Below, piece by piece: positions 59,495 to 64,000 of a stretch of 64,000 bases of DNA. The DNA is taken from NCBI GenBank assembly GCA_020860385.1, contig JAJBUK010000043.1:1-64000 (forward strand), written 5' to 3'. This DNA comes from Clostridiales bacterium. GTDB taxonomy: Bacteria > Bacillota > Clostridia > Oscillospirales > Oscillospiraceae. Made by a program: the position numbers and the translations under genes. How positions within the stretch are numbered: the first letter of the stretch is position 1; every line of letters starts with the position of its first letter. The notes under the pieces are model-generated. The model was not told the origin of the DNA. It did not search any database and worked only from the letters and a program-made list of their open reading frames with translations.

Positions 59495-59523
59495 TTTGCT
59501 CATGCACCCAAGTAAGTTTGCTG

Positions 59524-59786
59524 CCAGTGATCAAGTAGTAAAAATGACAACTTGATGCGCCTGGGTGGTTGTTCCCAAAATGGGAACAACCACATAATCA
59601 CTGGGAATCCACTGCAAGTTCCGAAAACCAGAACTTGATTACTTTAGCCAGTGAAAGTGGTGGTGGACAAAGTGTCCACCACCAAAAAGCCACTGAGTAG
59701 GCAATGCGATCAGAAAAGCTCTTACATGAGGCCGATTCCTCAAAATGAGGGTTTGGCCTCATACTAGCTGTTATCAAAATGATAAC
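59524..59786. repeat. array of hairpins sharing AAAAT/AAAGT pentaloops
   Basis: Stems at 59565-59593, 59658-59684, 59726-59762, 59770-59786 with unrelated stem sequences. Confidence 0.7.
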
Positions 59787-60021
59787 GACTACAACAGGCA
59801 ACCAAGCAGAGAAAAGCCTGCATCGTATGTCAACCCGATCCATGTTCCATTCGCCAATCGGCAAAATCGGCAAAACAGCGATTTTCAGCAGTCCCAGACG
59901 GATAACTCCTCATCTGGGGCTGCTCCAAATCGAAAATCGCCAAAAACGCCAATTCGTCAATCGGGGAAAATTCCCCGAAAAAGGCCCCTTAGAGAAAACA
60001 ATCAGATTTTGGAGGTAGTTT

Positions 60022-60318
60022 ATGAGCAAACTCACAAAGAGAGACAGAGACACCGAGATTTATTACAATCAGTCCAGTGATCCCATGCAGATACGCACCA
60101 ACGACCCGAAGCTGATACGGAAGCTGAACGCCCTGGCTATTGACTTCCCGGAGATGTGCAAGCTCACAGAGGAGGATGAAATCTGCGGCTCCTACTTTGA
60201 GGTGGACAAGCGGCGGGTCAGTATTCATGTGACCCGGCCTTACTCCGAGGCACGCAGGCAGTGGCAGAGCCAGTGGGCGAAGGAGAACGGCATCCGGTCA
60301 AGCCAGGCAAAACAATGA
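60022..60318 (+). CDS. hypothetical mobile-element protein
   Basis: GGAGG RBS, MSKLTKRDRDTEIYYNQSSDPMQIRTNDPKLIRKLNAL...; family not confidently recognised. Confidence 0.7.
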   Translation: MSKLTKRDRDTEIYYNQSSDPMQIRTNDPKLIRKLNALAIDFPEMCKLTEEDEICGSYFEVDKRRVSIHVTRPYSEARRQWQSQWAKENGIRSSQAKQ

Positions 60319-60398
60319 ACAGCGATTTTTAGAAGAACAGCGGTCAGGACATCGAAATTTTAAAGGATGTTCTGGCCGCTTTCCTATGTAACAGGTAG

Positions 60399-61080
<682 letters not shown>

Positions 61081-61082
<2 letters not shown>

Positions 61083-61262
61083 GCGGGCATATTTACAGGA
61101 ATGTGTACATTTTAGACAGTGTTTTTTACATAGTTTTCCAGCCGGAAAAAGACAGGCAAAAGCCGCAGAATGCCTTAATTTTTGTGGAAATTTGAAAGTC
61201 TGTGTGATAGAATAGACGTTGAACATACGAAGCGGGCATTTTACAGGATTGTACACGATCTT
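61081..61262. repeat. pair of direct repeats downstream of the resolvase gene
   Basis: AAGCGGGCATATTTACAGGAATGTGTAC (61081) and AAGCGGGCATTTTACAGGATTGTACAC (61230). Confidence 0.6.
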
Positions 61263-61312
61263 GCAAGCCTTGCTGCGCTTCTTTTGATATTGACTGCAAA
61301 GGGGGCGCAGCG

Positions 61313-63295
61313 ATGATTATTGGCATACAAGATGAAATACTGCGGCTTCACTCCCTGGGCCTGTTGGAGCTTCTGCTCAAGGACAAGACCACCAAGGCCA
61401 ACATTCTATGGGCGACGGACGCTTATCAGAATATGGGGCCGGATTACGAACGGGACAAGGAAATACAGACCCGCCTGATTACCGGCGAACACTCCGGGGT
61501 TATCAAGAACCGGGCAAGGAAGGCGCTGGAACAGCAGACCGAGCGAACCCGGCAGCACGCAGAGGTTTTCACACCGCTGTGGATATGCAAAATGATGAAC
61601 GAGGCCGCCGATGAGGGATGGTTCCCGAAGAAGAACCCCCACCCATTTGACAAGCCGGAGCCGGTGAAATTTCTGAGCAAGACCCGCTGGTGGCGTTATG
61701 TGGACGCCCGGCGTTTGGAGATCACCTGCGGCGAGGCTCCCTATCTGGTGAGCCGCTACGATGTCTCCACCGGCGAGAGCATCCCGATTGAGAACCGAAT
61801 CGGATTGCTGGATCACAAGCTGAGGGTAGTGAACGAAAACACAACGGATGAAGCCGAGTGGATGAAGTGGACACTCAGAGCCTTTCAATCCATCTATGGC
61901 TATGAGTTTCAGGGAGACAACGTGCTGATCGCACGGGTCAATCTCCTGATGACCTTCGAGGAGTATTTGCAGGAACGGTGGAGACGAAAACCCACCTATG
62001 AGGAATACCGGAAGGTGGCCAACGTCATTGTCTGGAACATCTGGCAGATGGACGGGCTGACCGGCACCATTCCCTACTGCAAGGCACCGGAGGAGATTTA
62101 TCAGCTTTCCATTTTTGATTACTTTCTGGATCAGGAACAGGTGCTGGAGCAGGAGAAAAACAGCCAGCCCCATTGCCGCCTGTTCGACTGGAGACGAGAG
62201 AACAGCCTTGAATTTCTGAAGATAAACGAAGGGAGTGTACGGAGGATGAAATTTGATTTTGTGATCGGAAATCCGCCATATCAAGATGAAATGGAGGGAA
62301 CATCTGACAATCCAATATACAATTTGTTTATGGATGCGTCTTATTCTATTGCAACTGTAGTGGAACTTATCACTCCAGCACGCTTCCTGTTCAATGCAGG
62401 GAAAACTCCAAAGGCGTGGAATCAGAAAATGCTTTCTGACGAGCATCTTCGGGTTTTGTATTATGAACAGGATAGCTCAAAAGTATTTTTCAATACCGAC
62501 ATCAAAGGTGGGGTTGTAATTACTTATCGGGATTCTCGAAAGAAGGGCGAGGCCATCCAAACATTTACAACATTCAGCGAATTGAATACCATTTTACGTA
62601 AAGTTAGGTCAACCACTGAGAAGTATCTTAGCGATGTTGTATTTGCCCCTGAAAGCTATAAGTTTACAAAAGAAATGTATGCAGATCACCCAGAAATCTT
62701 GTCTATGACAATGATGGTCAAGGGAAAAGAGGTTCCGTTGATTAGCAAAGGCCACGATTATGATTTAACGTCCAATATTTTTGACAAGCTACATGGCATA
62801 GTGTTTTTCGATGAGCCAACGGAGAACAGCGTTGCAATATTTGGGAGAATGGGCAACGAGAGAGTCACGCAATATATCGAACGTCCTTATATTGCAAACC
62901 ATCCAAATTTAGATAAGTATAAGGTGTTCTTTCCAAAAGCCAACGGTGCCGGTAAATTTGGCGAGATAATGACTGCGTCTGACATTGGCGAGAAGAACGT
63001 TGGTCATACGCAAACGTTTATTAGCATTGGCGCATTTGATACTTTTGGAGAGTCCAAAAATCTTCAAAAATACTTAATGTGCAAGCTTCCGCGAGCGTTG
63101 TTGTATGTATTGAAAGTGACACAAGATAATAAAAAATCTGTGTGGAAATATGTCCCCCTTCAAGACTTCACTCCCGCCTCTGACATCGACTGGTCAAAGT
63201 CCATCCCGGAAATCGACCAGCAGCTCTACGCCAAGTATGGCCTGGATGAGAAGGAAATCGAATTTATCAAATCACACGTAAAGGAGATGAGCTGA
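61313..63295 (+). CDS. N6-adenine DNA methyltransferase (Eco57I-like)
   Basis: HAEVFTPLWICKMMN, motif I-like RRLEITCGEAPYLVSRYD, motif IV VIGNPPYQDEM. Confidence 0.88.
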   Translation: MIIGIQDEILRLHSLGLLELLLKDKTTKANILWATDAYQNMGPDYERDKEIQTRLITGEHSGVIKNRARKALEQQTERTRQHAEVFTPLWICKMMNEAADEGWFPKKNPHPFDKPEPVKFLSKTRWWRYVDARRLEITCGEAPYLVSRYDVSTGESIPIENRIGLLDHKLRVVNENTTDEAEWMKWTLRAFQSIYGYEFQGDNVLIARVNLLMTFEEYLQERWRRKPTYEEYRKVANVIVWNIWQMDGLTGTIPYCKAPEEIYQLSIFDYFLDQEQVLEQEKNSQPHCRLFDWRRENSLEFLKINEGSVRRMKFDFVIGNPPYQDEMEGTSDNPIYNLFMDASYSIATVVELITPARFLFNAGKTPKAWNQKMLSDEHLRVLYYEQDSSKVFFNTDIKGGVVITYRDSRKKGEAIQTFTTFSELNTILRKVRSTTEKYLSDVVFAPESYKFTKEMYADHPEILSMTMMVKGKEVPLISKGHDYDLTSNIFDKLHGIVFFDEPTENSVAIFGRMGNERVTQYIERPYIANHPNLDKYKVFFPKANGAGKFGEIMTASDIGEKNVGHTQTFISIGAFDTFGESKNLQKYLMCKLPRALLYVLKVTQDNKKSVWKYVPLQDFTPASDIDWSKSIPEIDQQLYAKYGLDEKEIEFIKSHVKEMS

Positions 63296-64000
63296 TGGAG
63301 ACTGTCAATATCAAATCCTTTCAACGTGTCATTCCCATGATCTACGCCTACACCACACCGGGCGTCGCCTATCATGACGGGTGGGTCAAAATCGGCTACA
63401 CCGAGAAGCAGTCTGTGGAGGAACGCATTGCGGAGCAGACCCACACCGCCGATGTGCGTTGGCGGCTGGCGTGGAAAAACAATGCCATGTACACCGACGG
63501 TTCCGGCGAGTATTTCACCGACCACGACTTCCACCGTTACCTGACTACCCAACGGAAGGTAGAACGGACGCCCAACACCGAGTGGTTCCATCTGGACATC
63601 CCCCACTCCAAAGAATACTTCTATTCCTTCGCCAGCAGAGAGGTTCCGGTTCCCGAAACCGGCGACAGCTATTCGCTGCGGGAGGAACAGCAGCGGGCCG
63701 TTCAAGAGACATGCGAATACTTTGAAAACGGCGGCACCGAATTTCTCTGGAACGCCAAACCCCGCTTCGGCAAGACACTGACCAGCTATGACCTGATCCG
63801 GCAGATGGGGCTGACCAAAGTGCTGATCGTCACCAATCGCCCCAGCATTGCAAACTCCTGGTCAGAGGATTTTAACAAGTTCATTGGCTGGCGTGGGGAG
63901 CTGTGCTTCGTCTCTGACACCGACGCTCTGCGGGGCAAACCCGGCGTCATGAGCCGTGAGGAATATGTGGCTTCCATGCGGGAGGCCGACGATGAACAAT
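63295..64000 (+). CDS. GIY-YIG/T5orf172-like N-terminal domain fused to a superfamily II helicase (truncated by window end)
   Basis: VKIGYTEKQSVEERIAEQT; LREEQQRAVQETCEYF, Walker A-like NAKPRFGKTLTSYDLI, VLIVTNRPSIANSW. Confidence 0.75.
   Translation, partial: METVNIKSFQRVIPMIYAYTTPGVAYHDGWVKIGYTEKQSVEERIAEQTHTADVRWRLAWKNNAMYTDGSGEYFTDHDFHRYLTTQRKVERTPNTEWFHLDIPHSKEYFYSFASREVPVPETGDSYSLREEQQRAVQETCEYFENGGTEFLWNAKPRFGKTLTSYDLIRQMGLTKVLIVTNRPSIANSWSEDFNKFIGWRGELCFVSDTDALRGKPGVMSREEYVASMREADDEQ

Noticed and set aside
58680-60020. Retron or reverse-transcriptase-associated ncRNA
   Set aside because: No reverse transcriptase gene is adjacent within the window.

Overview
The window is 64 kb of a GC-rich, spore-forming Firmicute chromosome. 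The taxon is not determined; the gene content suggests a gut Clostridia/Oscillospiraceae-like host. It is mostly ordinary housekeeping and transport genes. These include ruvX-yrzB-like, rpmB, hprK, an ABC/FtsX exporter, a sirtuin, an opp-type ABC operon, nifS-nifU, sigG, fbp, greA and lysS, plus a sialic-acid/amino-sugar cluster (AGE epimerase, RpiR regulator, nagA, nagB, SGNH hydrolase, sugar ABC transporter, nanA). Mobile DNA lies at both ends. On the left (about 1-2130) are an XRE regulator and a large serine recombinase. On the right (about 57.5 kb to the end) are paralogous DUF6462-like genes, TnpV, a resolvase, and an N6-MTase plus GIY-YIG/helicase restriction-modification-like pair cut by the window end. 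The strongest unexplained signal is the 1.3 kb region 58.7-60.0 kb inside the right-hand element, which has no long ORF. It holds three promoter-like cassettes (dyad + CACTAC-N18-TANAAT), each directly abutting an inverted repeat whose stem sequence differs between copies. Some stems change by paired (covarying) substitutions. Downstream is a run of hairpins with unrelated stems but the same AAAAT/AAAGT pentaloop. Other notable signals are a 58-bp dyad between nifS and sigG, a TA-flanked MITE-like element just upstream of nanA, a predicted RpiR operator set, a probable pseudo-esterase, and a symmetric coiled-coil insertion in an FtsX permease. All assignments come from reading the sequence; no database search was run.
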